This document shows, one piece after another, positions 22,372 through 30,310 of a stretch of DNA of 44,934 nucleotides. Every line of letters starts with the position of its first letter. Position 1 is the stretch's first letter. Source of the stretch: Oscillospiraceae bacterium (lineage in GTDB: Bacteria > Bacillota > Clostridia > Oscillospirales > CAG-272); contig SVTP01000019.1 in the NCBI GenBank assembly GCA_015063725.1, positions 1-44,934 of the forward strand. Reading direction: 5' to 3'. Made by a program: the position numbers and the translations under genes. The notes under the pieces are model-generated. The model saw nothing but the letters and a program-made list of their open reading frames with translations, had not been told where the DNA came from and did no database searches.

Positions 22372-22617
22372 ATGAAAATTCGCAAGCAAGAATACGGAAA
22401 CGCCAATATGGTTGGAAGAAATATCGAATTGCTCCGCAAAGAACGCGGCATTAAGCAAAAGGATTTTATTGCAAAAATGCAGGTGATGGGATGTGACATC
22501 AATCCGACAAGCTACTCCAAGCTCGAGGGGCAAGTGCGCAGTGCAACCGACAAGGAGATTTATGTAATTTCGAAAATTTTAGGCGTAAAGATGGAAGAAC
22601 TATTTGATAAAGAATAA
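22372..22617 (+). CDS. small XRE-family regulator
   Basis: An 81-residue protein, essentially only a helix-turn-helix (NIELLRKERGIKQKDFIAKMQ, then INPTSYSKLEGQVRSATDKE). The recognition helix region differs from the AVSKWE type of the other XRE proteins here and resembles the group with SYSKLE. It is divergent from the zinc-ribbon membrane protein, and three like palindromes in the shared promoter region suggest it controls both itself and that gene. AAGGA precedes the ATG. The final residues MEELFDKE are typical of short XRE proteins. Confidence 0.85.
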   Translation: MKIRKQEYGNANMVGRNIELLRKERGIKQKDFIAKMQVMGCDINPTSYSKLEGQVRSATDKEIYVISKILGVKMEELFDKE

Positions 22618-22620
22618 GAC

Positions 22621-22702
22621 AACGTAGGGCGGGGGCTTGCTCCCGCCGCTTTGTTTGAGCAAAACACTCTTAAGGCGGCAGGAGCAAGCCCCTGCCCTAC
22701 AA
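22621..22702. repeat. Inverted pair of GCGGGGGCTTGC repeats
   Basis: GTAGGGCGGGGGCTTGCTCC (from about 22624) and its inverted counterpart GGAGCAAGCCCCTGCCCTAC (to about 22700) form a roughly 77-bp inverted pair around AAAACACTC. A single copy is at 34799-34826. The rest of 22703-22771 shows nothing. Confidence 0.8.
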
Positions 22703-22771
22703 AAGATTTTTCTTTTGCCGAAAAATGGCGGCGAAAAGTTTGCCGCTTTCGATTTTTTTGTGCGGAACGGC

Positions 22772-22805
22772 TTGCAATCAGGCAGAAAATATGGTATAAT
22801 ACCAT
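22772..22805 (+). promoter_or_regulatory. promoter of tRNA-Arg with palindromic -10 region
   Basis: TTGCAA (22772-22777), 17 bases, TATAAT (22795-22800), inside ATGGTATAATACCAT (22791-22805), identical to the tRNA-Leu promoter palindrome. Confidence 0.88.
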
Positions 22806-22818
22806 CACGGCAAACGAT

Positions 22819-22895
22819 GCACCATTAGCTCAGCTGGATAGAGCACAAGCCTCCGACGCTTGGTGTCGACGGTTCGAATCCGCCATGGTGTGCCA
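22819..22895 (+). tRNA. tRNA-Arg(CCG)
   Basis: A 77-nt tRNA. Acceptor GCACCAT pairs with ATGGTGT (one G-U pair), then G73 and an encoded CCA. The D loop is AGCTCAGCTGGATAGAGCA; the anticodon stem CAAGC/GCTTG encloses CTCCGAC, so the anticodon is CCG (codon CGG). The T arm is CGACGGTTCGAATCCG-like. A terminator at 22898 follows directly. Confidence 0.97.
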
Positions 22896-22897
22896 AC

Positions 22898-22939
22898 AAA
22901 AAACGCACTTTTGTCTACCAAGACAAAGGTGCGTTTTTT
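22898..22939 (+). terminator. terminator of tRNA-Arg
   Basis: AAAAAACGCACTTTTGTCT, loop ACCA, and the matching AGACAAAGGTGCGTTTTTT. Confidence 0.92.
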
Positions 22940-22940
22940 G

Positions 22941-23110
22941 AATGATGTTTGCCTTCGGCAAATGATGTTGGGCTACGCCCAATGATGATGGCTACGCCTT
23001 ATGATGCGTGGCTTCGCCACATTTTATGGCAAGCATCGCATCATTGCGAGTGAAACGAGCAACATCATTATGCGAAGCATAACATCATGTCGCCGCAGGC
23101 GATGCATCAT
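22941..23110. repeat. Array of short hairpins separated by ATGATG
   Basis: Mini-hairpins TTTGCCTTCGGCAA, TGGGCTACGCCCA, GGCTACGCC and GTGGCTTCGCCAC are each separated by ATGATG; after a centre near 23020-23040 the spacer appears inverted as CATCAT with GCGAAGC and CGCCGCAGGCG. The whole is an imperfect large palindrome of about 170 bp with UUCG/UAC loops. The following 23111-23151 shows nothing. Confidence 0.75.
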
Positions 23111-23151
23111 TTAATAAATATGCAAATTTACAATACACATTATGTTTAACG

Positions 23152-23186
23152 CAAAAAGTCCAAGTCTTTCGACCTGGACTTTTTTC
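23152..23186 (-). terminator. terminator of PBP2 gene
   Basis: Minus strand: AAAAAAGTCCAGGTC, loop GAAA, GACTTGGACTTTTTGCGTT, immediately after the stop. Confidence 0.88.
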
Positions 23187-25244
23187 TTATTGTTCACTGT
23201 AATAGGCTTCTAAAATTCTTGCGGCGGTAATGGCGGAATAGTAACCGTGTGCACCATCCTCCAAAACCACTGAGATGACAATGTCGGGATCGTTATAAGG
23301 TGCCGTCGCTACAAAGAGCGCGTTATCGGGGAGATCGGCCCCCTTTTGCGCGGTTCCTGTTTTGCCGCCAACTGTCACGGGAATGTCATCGTTGTCGCTT
23401 AACCAGCGACGCGTGAAATTTGTTTCCTGCACCATTTCTTTCATGCCCTCAAAAACGGTGTCAAGGTCATTTTGTGCGATGTCCAAACGGCTCAGCACAG
23501 TATCTTCGGTTTGCGTATACACAAAGCTGGGTTCATCACTGCCAAAGCGATAAACGCTATGCAGCAGATGTGCCGTATATCTTGTGCCGCCGTTGGAAAG
23601 TGTGCCTATGTAGCAAGCCAGTTGCATGGGGGAGAGCTGGTGATCGGACTGCCCAATGGCTGCCTGCCAGGTCATGCCGGGCTGCCAGAGCTCGGGGCTT
23701 TGAATCTCCCCGCGGTAGCTGGGACCTGCAAGGATTCCCGGATCGCCGCCAAGCTCCAAGCCTGTGAGTTGCCCAAGGCCGAACTGTGAGAGGTATTTCT
23801 CCATTTTTTCAATACCAAGGCGATCTCCAAGCTCGCAGAAAAAGCTGTTGCAGGAATAAGCGATAGCTTCTACCACATCAATGCTTCCCCACGAGTGGGA
23901 ATCGGAGTAAGTTGAGCAGCCAATGGTGTTTTTGTATCTGCCTGTGCAGACGATATTTTCTGTTTGATGCAAAACGCCTTCCTTAAGTGCAATTGCTGCC
24001 ATGCCGGGCTTGATTGTAGAACCGGGGGCATAAAAGCCAAACAATGCGCGATTGGTTAAAGGCTTTGCAGGGTCCTGTGCCAGCAGATTGTAATCGGCAT
24101 TGTAGGTGGTCAGATCATAGGTGGGATAGGATGCAATGGCAAGCACCTCAAAGGTGTTGGGATCCATTGCCACAACCGCACCTGCCTGACAGGAGCCACC
24201 CTCGGGTTGTCCCGCAACGTACTCTACGTTTTCTTTCAAGCCATCCTCTGCGGCAATTTGCAGGTTGATGTCAATGGTCAAATAGACGTCATTGCCCGCT
24301 ACGGCATCACTCAAAACCTCAACGTCCAAAACGTTGCCGTTTTTGTCCTCTTTGATCTTGACCTTGCCGTCGGTGCCGCGCAGATAATTTTCAAATGCCG
24401 CTTCGCAACCCGATTTGCCGACAATGGCATTCATTTGGTAGCCAAGCTCGTTGTAGTAATCCCACTCTTCGTCATAGATGGGACCGACAAGACCGAGGAT
24501 GTGCGATGCATAGCCGGGATAGCAATACTCTCTTTCGACGTTAACGGTAAAGTTGACTGCCTGGATGTTTTGTTCCTTGATGTAGGTCATCAGCAACATA
24601 TCCGCGCCCTCGCAAAGAACATACTCTCCCGACGAGCGGAAGCGCGCGGCATCCATATCGTAATACATTCGAATCAGGGTATCGACCTCTTGGTCGCTGA
24701 AGCGACGGTTACCTTGGTTATCGGTTTGCAAAAGGTCGTAGGTGTCGGTGTAATAGTCGCGCAGCTCTTTGGCAGTGGCTTCGGCTTTGAGTCCGAGGTC
24801 TCCGAGCACGCGCTTGAGGCGATAGGAGCGGATCGAGTCACCGTTCAGGGTGTCGGCACTGTAGGTGTAATTGGGATAGGTGCCGTCAAACGGGAAGAAT
24901 TTTTGTTCTCTGACCCCCTCGCCGCCGCGCTTGGCAAGCGCCGACTGTATTTTGAGACAGACATCGTTTCTTTGTTGCACCGAAAGAGCAAAAAACGGCT
25001 TGTGCGCGACGGAAAGATCATAGCTGTATCGGTTTGCCACAAGCTTGACGCCGTTGCGGTCATAGATCTCACCGCGCACCGCTTGCACAGTGACCTCACG
25101 TTCTTTGATGTCCGCTGTGTACTCGTTCTCGCGACCGGAGATCTGTATGAAGAACAGTCTGCCGAGATAGATCACGCAAACCAAGCAAAACAGTGCTACA
25201 ATGCCAAGATAGCGCAACGTGTGGTTGGGGTTGCGATTGTTCAC
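23187..25244 (-). CDS. mrdA: penicillin-binding protein 2 (class B transpeptidase, elongasome)
   Basis: A 685-residue cell-wall transpeptidase. One N-terminal membrane anchor (about 13-33, YLGIVALFCLVCVIYLGRLF) is followed by the dimerisation region (RGEIYDRNGVKLV) and the transpeptidase domain with the nucleophile Ser409 in STIK, the SCN motif at 464-466 and KTGT with Lys628. It cross-links peptidoglycan together with the MreB-directed machinery. I start at GTG 25244 because GGAGGT lies 6 bases before it; a TTG six codons earlier overlaps that site. The CPBP protease gene ends just upstream (41 bp), and mreB and maf follow beyond, so this is the usual shape-gene neighbourhood but without mreC and mreD. 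Confidence 0.93.
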   Translation of the reverse strand: MNNRNPNHTLRYLGIVALFCLVCVIYLGRLFFIQISGRENEYTADIKEREVTVQAVRGEIYDRNGVKLVANRYSYDLSVAHKPFFALSVQQRNDVCLKIQSALAKRGGEGVREQKFFPFDGTYPNYTYSADTLNGDSIRSYRLKRVLGDLGLKAEATAKELRDYYTDTYDLLQTDNQGNRRFSDQEVDTLIRMYYDMDAARFRSSGEYVLCEGADMLLMTYIKEQNIQAVNFTVNVEREYCYPGYASHILGLVGPIYDEEWDYYNELGYQMNAIVGKSGCEAAFENYLRGTDGKVKIKEDKNGNVLDVEVLSDAVAGNDVYLTIDINLQIAAEDGLKENVEYVAGQPEGGSCQAGAVVAMDPNTFEVLAIASYPTYDLTTYNADYNLLAQDPAKPLTNRALFGFYAPGSTIKPGMAAIALKEGVLHQTENIVCTGRYKNTIGCSTYSDSHSWGSIDVVEAIAYSCNSFFCELGDRLGIEKMEKYLSQFGLGQLTGLELGGDPGILAGPSYRGEIQSPELWQPGMTWQAAIGQSDHQLSPMQLACYIGTLSNGGTRYTAHLLHSVYRFGSDEPSFVYTQTEDTVLSRLDIAQNDLDTVFEGMKEMVQETNFTRRWLSDNDDIPVTVGGKTGTAQKGADLPDNALFVATAPYNDPDIVISVVLEDGAHGYYSAITAARILEAYYSEQ

Positions 25245-25285
25245 ACGGACACCTCCTTTCAAAAAAATCGAAATGAAAAATCAAG

Positions 25286-26311
25286 TTATACCAAAAGGCT
25301 GGAAAGGATCAAAAATGCGATCATCACCACAAGCACCCATGTGCCGGGGTTGGCAATGATGACGTTTGACCATGCCTCGCGGGTGAGGGTATATTCCCCT
25401 TGCCCGAGGGATCGGCGGAAGCGGCGCAGGTTGGCAATCAAAAAGATAATGCCAACAACGAGAGCGAAAATAACAAAAATGTTATAAGCCATCAGCATCG
25501 CCGCACCCAGGGTATCGCCCTCGGCAGGAGTAAGCGTTTCGCCCAGGCGGCGAAGAAGCTCAGTTGTATAAACACCGCCGATCATGTTAAAGGCGGAGTG
25601 GATGGAAATGGTATAGAGCACGCTGCCCGTGCGCACGTAGATAAAGCTGAGCAAAATGCCAACTACGGTTGCATAAAAGAGCTGACTGAGGTTGCCGTGG
25701 ATCAAACCGAAGATCACACCCGAGATCAGGATAGCGGGCAGGTCTCCGTAGCGGCGCAAACGGTCAATGACCGCTTTGCGATAAAAGAGCTCCTCAAAAA
25801 TGGGGGCGAGGATACCCACAAAGAGAATGTTAATGCCAAGAGGGGTGACAACGGTCATTTGCTCCAGCTCGTTCTCCACCTCGGCCCCTGTCAAAAGGGA
25901 GATCCAGGAGCTGATATACTGCCCCACAAAATTTGCTGCAAAGGAGAGAGCAAAGCACAGGCAAAGAAAGCCCACCCACATCAAAGGGTTCAGCCGTCTT
26001 TTTTGCGGTGCGCTTTTGGGAACGGTGCACAGCAACAAGAACGCCAAAGGCATGCCAACAAAATACATGGGCAAGGAAGAAAGCGCCCACATGTACCACT
26101 CGTTTTCGGTAACGGCGGGGAATTGATTGAGAACAACACTGTGAATGACCGCCTGTGCCACCGAGGTCAAAATAATGACCAGTACAACGGCAAATGCAAT
26201 GATGCCGATATGCCAACGCACGCGGGAAAGCTTAAGGGGCGGCGTTGTAGGTGCAGTATAATAATCTTGATAGCTGTAATCCTGATAATTGTAGTCTTGA
26301 TATTGGTTCAT
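25286..26311 (-). CDS. CPBP-family intramembrane protease (CAAX-like)
   Basis: A 341-residue membrane protein with about eight hydrophobic segments. The family motifs are EELFYRKAVIDRLRRYG (the glutamate pair and Arg), HGNLSQLFYATVVGILLSFIY (His) and ISIHSAFN (His, Asn), which form the membrane-embedded active site of CAAX/bacteriocin-processing proteases. The N-terminus repeats YQDY four times (NQYQDYNYQDYSYQDYYTAP). The GGGAG site precedes the ATG at 26311. Family roles include prenyl-protein processing, bacteriocin immunity and envelope quality control; none is settled here. It occupies the place where mreC and mreD lie in most Firmicutes. Confidence 0.88.
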   Translation of the reverse strand: MNQYQDYNYQDYSYQDYYTAPTTPPLKLSRVRWHIGIIAFAVVLVIILTSVAQAVIHSVVLNQFPAVTENEWYMWALSSLPMYFVGMPLAFLLLCTVPKSAPQKRRLNPLMWVGFLCLCFALSFAANFVGQYISSWISLLTGAEVENELEQMTVVTPLGINILFVGILAPIFEELFYRKAVIDRLRRYGDLPAILISGVIFGLIHGNLSQLFYATVVGILLSFIYVRTGSVLYTISIHSAFNMIGGVYTTELLRRLGETLTPAEGDTLGAAMLMAYNIFVIFALVVGIIFLIANLRRFRRSLGQGEYTLTREAWSNVIIANPGTWVLVVMIAFLILSSLLV

Positions 26312-26410
26312 CTTAATCTCCCTTCTACCGCTCTGCGGCGGTACAAAACGATGGCGAAAGCGGTGCATTTCGGCTTTTCAATTACGAAACTTTCACGCTA
26401 CTTTTTTGAT

Positions 26411-26441
26411 AAAAACAAGGGCGGTGATGTGCTCGCCCTTG
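26411..26441 (-). terminator. terminator after mreB
   Basis: Minus strand: CAAGGGCG and CGCCCTTG stem, then TTTTTAT. It separates mreB from the CPBP-PBP2 pair. Confidence 0.8.
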
Positions 26442-26452
26442 CTGTTGATGAT

Positions 26453-27460
26453 CTACTTGACTTTGTATTTGACAAACTCGGAGAAGTCTCCTGCGCTTTG
26501 CAGCATTCTGCCAAGTCCGCGGCATACTGCCTCCATCGGCTTTTTGGCAATGATGACGCGAATGCCCGTGCGGTCACTGATGGCGCGGTCGATACCGGGG
26601 AGCAATGAGCCGCCGCCAACGAGCACGATGCCAAAATCAAAAATGTCGGCGGAGAGCTCGGGGGGCGTTTCCTCGAGTGTCATTTTGACCATGGAAATAA
26701 TTTCGGAGAGCGGCTCCTTGATCGCCTCGCGCACTTCCCCGCTCTTGACCTCAATGGTAACGGCAAGACCTGTGCGCAGGTCTCTGCCACAGACCTCCAT
26801 GCTGCCGCGGTCGATGTCGGACACTGCCGTGCCGATGCGCTTTTTGAGCACCTCGGCGGTGATATCACCGATGAGGATGTTGCGCGTTTGCTTTAAGTAA
26901 TTGACGATTGCGATATCCAATTCGTTCCCCGCAACGCGCAGAGAGTTGGACTGCACCACGCCGCCAAGACTGAGGATCGCCGTCTCAGAAACGCCGCCGC
27001 CAAGGTCAACGACCATGGCGCCTCTCGCCTTGGAAATTTGAATACCCGCACCGACTGCCGCCGCAATGGGTTGGTCGATCAGTCCCACGTTCTTGGCTCC
27101 CGCCTCAAAGGTGGCATCCTCAACGGCGCGGCGTTCAACGCCGGTCACTCCGTAAGGAATACACACAAGCGCTACGGGGCGGTTGAAGAAGGACGTCATA
27201 TCCATGCGCTCAAAAAAGTCGTGCAGCATCAAAGAGGTGGTATGTAGGTCGGTGATAACACCGTCCTTGAGGGGGCGAAGGGCGAGAATGTTGCCCGGCG
27301 TTTTGCCCACCATGCGCTTGGCAGTTGTGCCCGATGCGATGACCTCTTTGGTGGTACGGTCGAGAGAGACCACCGAGGGCGCGCGCAACACGATGCCCTT
27401 GTCTTTGAGATAGATCATTGTGTTTGATGTACCAAGATCAATGCCGATCTGCTTTGCCAA
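26453..27460 (-). CDS. mreB: MreB/Mbl-family rod-shape actin
   Basis: A 335-residue actin homologue that guides cell-wall synthesis along the long axis. The nucleotide-binding phosphate 1 motif is IGIDLGTSNTMIYL (5-18), phosphate 2 is VVDLGGGVSETAI and the adenosine motif is GIVLVGGGSLLPGI; family length matches. The start is a TTG codon at 27460 with AAGGAGGTGAG about 8 bases upstream; no in-frame ATG fits. It could be the Mbl or MreBH paralogue rather than MreB. It is directly downstream of maf (72 bp), as in many Firmicutes, but mreC and mreD do not follow. Confidence 0.92.
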   Translation of the reverse strand: MAKQIGIDLGTSNTMIYLKDKGIVLRAPSVVSLDRTTKEVIASGTTAKRMVGKTPGNILALRPLKDGVITDLHTTSLMLHDFFERMDMTSFFNRPVALVCIPYGVTGVERRAVEDATFEAGAKNVGLIDQPIAAAVGAGIQISKARGAMVVDLGGGVSETAILSLGGVVQSNSLRVAGNELDIAIVNYLKQTRNILIGDITAEVLKKRIGTAVSDIDRGSMEVCGRDLRTGLAVTIEVKSGEVREAIKEPLSEIISMVKMTLEETPPELSADIFDFGIVLVGGGSLLPGIDRAISDRTGIRVIIAKKPMEAVCRGLGRMLQSAGDFSEFVKYKVK

Positions 27461-27532
27461 CGGTGCTCACCTCCTTAAAAATTTTAAAATCTTAAATCTA
27501 TTATATCACAAAGATTTGCGTTTGCCTACCCC

Positions 27533-28120
27533 TTATAGCAAATTTTCTTTGAAAATTTCTTGGTGCAGGCGGCACATACGGTGCACGGGGAGCCCGACCA
27601 CGTTGAAATAGTCGCCCTTGATACCCTCGATGTATGCCGATGCAAGCCCTTGAATAGCGTACGCGCCTGCTTTGTCGTAAGGCTTTGCGGCTCTGACGTA
27701 GTTGCAAATCGTCTCCTCGTCCATCTCGTCAAAGGTGACGGTGGTGACCTCGTGGCTCACGCCAAGCACACCCTTGCCAATGAGACATATACCGCTGACG
27801 ACCTCGTGGTCTCTGCCCGAATAAAGGCGGAGCATTCTTTTTGCGTCTTCCTCGTCCACGGGCTTGCCCAAGATCTCACCGTCGATGGCAACGATGGTAT
27901 CCGACGAAATAATGACCGTATCGCTCAAATCATATCCTTTTGCAAGAAGTGCATCGCGCACGGCAAGTCCCTTGCGGAGAGAAAGCTCATCGACAAGTTT
28001 GTAGGGATCGGTGATGTCGCTGCTCTCGTCGGCATCCGAGGTGATGACCTCAAAGGTGACGCCGAGCATTTCCAATATCTCGCGACGTCTGGGAGACTTG
28101 GATGCCAGAATGTATTTCAT
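27533..28120 (-). CDS. maf: Maf-family nucleotide pyrophosphatase
   Basis: A 195-residue house-cleaning enzyme that hydrolyses non-canonical nucleoside triphosphates such as dTTP/UTP derivatives. The signature SKSPRRREIL lies at 7-16, DTIVAIDGEILGKP (~74-87) holds the conserved Asp and Lys, and SGRDHEVVSGIC and AYAIQGLASAYIEGIKGDYFNVVGLP are typical. Adjacent to mreB as in many genomes, which is why it was first called a septum-formation inhibitor. No terminator separates it from mreB, so co-transcription is possible. Confidence 0.93.
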   Translation of the reverse strand: MKYILASKSPRRREILEMLGVTFEVITSDADESSDITDPYKLVDELSLRKGLAVRDALLAKGYDLSDTVIISSDTIVAIDGEILGKPVDEEDAKRMLRLYSGRDHEVVSGICLIGKGVLGVSHEVTTVTFDEMDEETICNYVRAAKPYDKAGAYAIQGLASAYIEGIKGDYFNVVGLPVHRMCRLHQEIFKENLL

Positions 28121-28167
28121 AGTTTGTTTTCACAGAGTTTGTCTCTGTTCCTTTCGTGCTCAATACT

Positions 28168-28376
28168 TTTATCGGATGCTCCGCATCCGTCACCTCATCC
28201 GGCTCGTAATACTCGCCACCTTCCCCTCAAGGGGAAGGCTTTGGGTTTTTGCCCACACACTCTATTGCAGCGTCTTAAGTGTTTTCGTGCGGAAAGTTTT
28301 TTCGAGACGAGTTTTGCAATTTCAGCCTCCCCTGTGCAAGGGGAGGTGGCACGAGCTTGCGAGTGACGGAAGGGTT
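28168..28376. repeat. Two CCTTCCCC-type palindrome repeats
   Basis: The canonical copy is CCTTCCCCTCAAGGGGAAGG at 28219-28238 with flank GGATGCTCCGCATCC and CACCTCATCCGG. A variant copy at about 28327-28347 has CCTCCCCTGTGCAAGGGGAG and flank GGTGGCACGAGCTTGCGAGT. The remaining bases of 28121-28455 show no gene. Confidence 0.8.
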
Positions 28377-28455
28377 GGTTCTTTCGAATACCAAAATTAC
28401 GGGATTTCTACATTGCATCGGGGGAAGAAAGCTCGGCTCCCCTCCCCCACGTAAC

Positions 28456-29397
28456 TTATTTTTTCATCGAGATCGCTTTTTTGGCAGCCTCGGCAATTTT
28501 TTCGGGGGTCAGTCCGTACGCCTCCAGGAGTGCGGGAACGGTGCCCGAGTGCCCGTAGGTGTCATTCATACCAACGCGAATGACGGGAACGGGACAGCTC
28601 TCGCAGATCGCCTCGGTAACAGCCGCGCCAAGTCCACCAATGATGTTGTGCTCCTCGGCGGTAACGATCGCACCCGTCTCGGCGGCAGCCTGTGCCAAAA
28701 TTTCTTTGTCGATGGGCTTGATGGTGTGCATATTGATCACACGTGCACGGATTTTCTTTTTAGCAAGCAGGTCTCTTGCTTCCAGCGCCATGGAGACCAT
28801 CAGTCCGGTTGCCACAATGGTAACATCCTTGCCGTCTGCCACGCAAACACCCTTGCCAAGCTCAAACTTGTAGTCGGGGGTGTCGTTGATGATCGGTACG
28901 GCAAAACGTCCGAAACGAAGATAGAACGGGCCGTTTGTGGTGAGTGCCGCCTCGACTGCAGCTTTTGCCTCAATGGCATCCGAGGGGTTGACAATGGTCA
29001 TGCCGGGGATGGTGCGCATCAGCGCGATATCCTCGTTGCATTGGTGGGTTGCTCCATCCTCGCCGACGGTGATGCCTGCGTGGGTTGCGCCGATTTTGAC
29101 GTTGAGGTGGGGGTAACCGATGGAGTTGCGCACCTGCTCGAAGGCTCTGCCTGCGGCAAACATGGCAAAGCTGGATGCAAAAACGGTCTTTCCTGTGGTG
29201 GCGATTCCTGCCGCCACGCTCATCATATTGCCCTCGGCAATGCCGCAATCAAAAAATCTTTCAGGACACGCCTTTTTAAACTTGATGGTTTTGGTCGCCT
29301 CTGCGAGGTCGGCATCAAGAACCACAAAATCGTATTTATCTGCCAGCTCAACAAGAGCCGCGCCGTATGCTTCTCTGGTTGCCAATTTTTCTGCCAT
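28456..29397 (-). CDS. transketolase, C-terminal subunit
   Basis: A 313-residue protein with the pyrimidine-binding and C-terminal domains of transketolase. Features include the catalytic-glutamate region GCGIAEGNMMSVAAG-like (FDCGIAEGNMMS), FAMFAAGRAFEQVRNSIGYP and the C-domain HNIIGGLGAAVTEAI. With the N-terminal subunit encoded directly upstream it forms a split transketolase, a form common in Clostridia that moves two-carbon units in the pentose phosphate pathway. Start at 29397 follows AAGGAGGG; the upstream gene ends at 29411, so spacing is tight. An in-frame ATG at 29418 overlaps the upstream gene and has no site of its own. Confidence 0.92.
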   Translation of the reverse strand: MAEKLATREAYGAALVELADKYDFVVLDADLAEATKTIKFKKACPERFFDCGIAEGNMMSVAAGIATTGKTVFASSFAMFAAGRAFEQVRNSIGYPHLNVKIGATHAGITVGEDGATHQCNEDIALMRTIPGMTIVNPSDAIEAKAAVEAALTTNGPFYLRFGRFAVPIINDTPDYKFELGKGVCVADGKDVTIVATGLMVSMALEARDLLAKKKIRARVINMHTIKPIDKEILAQAAAETGAIVTAEEHNIIGGLGAAVTEAICESCPVPVIRVGMNDTYGHSGTVPALLEAYGLTPEKIAEAAKKAISMKK

Positions 29398-29410
29398 TCT
29401 GATACCCTCC

Positions 29411-30232
29411 TTACGCATTCAGTTCCGCCAAAGCCTGGGCACATTGCTCATCGTTGGGAGCCGCGCCGTGCCAGTTGACCTTGTTTTCCATGAAGGATAC
29501 GCCCTTGCCCTTGACCGTTTTGGCAACGATGGCGGTGGGCTTGCCCTTGACGGCTTTTGCTTCATTGAAAGCCGCTTCGATCTGCTCGAAATCGTGACCG
29601 TCGATGGAAATAACGTGGAAGCCAAAGGCTTCGAGCTTTTTATCGTGGGGTGTGGGGTTCATAACCTCGGAGACGGGACCGTCGATCTGCAATCCGTTCC
29701 AGTCGATGATCACACAGAGGTTATCAAGCTTGTAGTGGGCTGCGAACATGCAAGCCTCCCAAACCTGTCCCTCCTCGCTCTCGCCGTCGCCGACGATGGT
29801 GTAAACGCGGTAGTCCTTGCCGTCAATTTTGCCTGCCAGCGCCATGCCTGCCGCCGAGCTGATGCCAAGCCCCAAAGATCCTGCCGACATATCAACGCCG
29901 GGGGTGAGTGTCATATCGGGGTGCCCTTGCAGACGTGCACCGATCTTGCGCAGCGTGGTCAGCTCCTCCACGGGAAAATAGCCGCGGTTTGCAAGCGCGG
30001 AATAAAGCCCCGGGGCGCAGTGTCCCTTGGAGAGAACAAAACGGTCTCGCATGGGATCTTGAGGATTTGCGGGGTCGATGTTCATTTCTTCAAAATACAG
30101 ATACGCCAGAATGTCGGCGATGGAAAGCGAGCCGCCGGGATGCCCCGACTTTGCCGCGTTTGTACTCTTGATAACACCAATGCGGATCTGTCTTGCTGCC
30201 TCGCGCAAGGCTTGCAGTTTGCTTTGCTCCAT
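29411..30232 (-). CDS. transketolase, N-terminal subunit
   Basis: A 273-residue protein with the thiamine-diphosphate-binding domain. SKGHCAPGLYSAL and GHPDMTLTPGVDMSAGSLGLG carry substrate and cofactor contacts; GDGESEEGQVWEA is the cofactor/metal motif (GDGxxxEGxxWEA form). It partners with the C-terminal subunit just downstream. GGAGGT precedes the ATG, and a perfect consensus promoter, TTGACA-17-TATAAT, lies at 30266-30294. Thiamine diphosphate could come via the thiN enzyme at 19.6-20.3 kb. Confidence 0.94.
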   Translation of the reverse strand: MEQSKLQALREAARQIRIGVIKSTNAAKSGHPGGSLSIADILAYLYFEEMNIDPANPQDPMRDRFVLSKGHCAPGLYSALANRGYFPVEELTTLRKIGARLQGHPDMTLTPGVDMSAGSLGLGISSAAGMALAGKIDGKDYRVYTIVGDGESEEGQVWEACMFAAHYKLDNLCVIIDWNGLQIDGPVSEVMNPTPHDKKLEAFGFHVISIDGHDFEQIEAAFNEAKAVKGKPTAIVAKTVKGKGVSFMENKVNWHGAAPNDEQCAQALAELNA

Positions 30233-30265
30233 TTTGTACCTCCATGGGGTTTAAACTTCCCTTTT

Positions 30266-30294
30266 ATTATATCCCAATTATGTGTTCTTGTCAA
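30266..30294 (-). promoter_or_regulatory. transketolase promoter (perfect consensus)
   Basis: Minus strand: TTGACA (30289-30294), 17 bases, TATAAT (30266-30271). The palindrome of a three-arm repeat starts 16 bp upstream of the -35 box. Confidence 0.88.
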
Positions 30295-30310
30295 TAAGAA
30301 AAGAGATTTT

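Noticed and set aside
22941-23110. Possible CRISPR array
   Set aside because: Units are hairpins of unequal length with 6-base spacers that invert half way; no cas genes and no 30-40 bp unique spacers.
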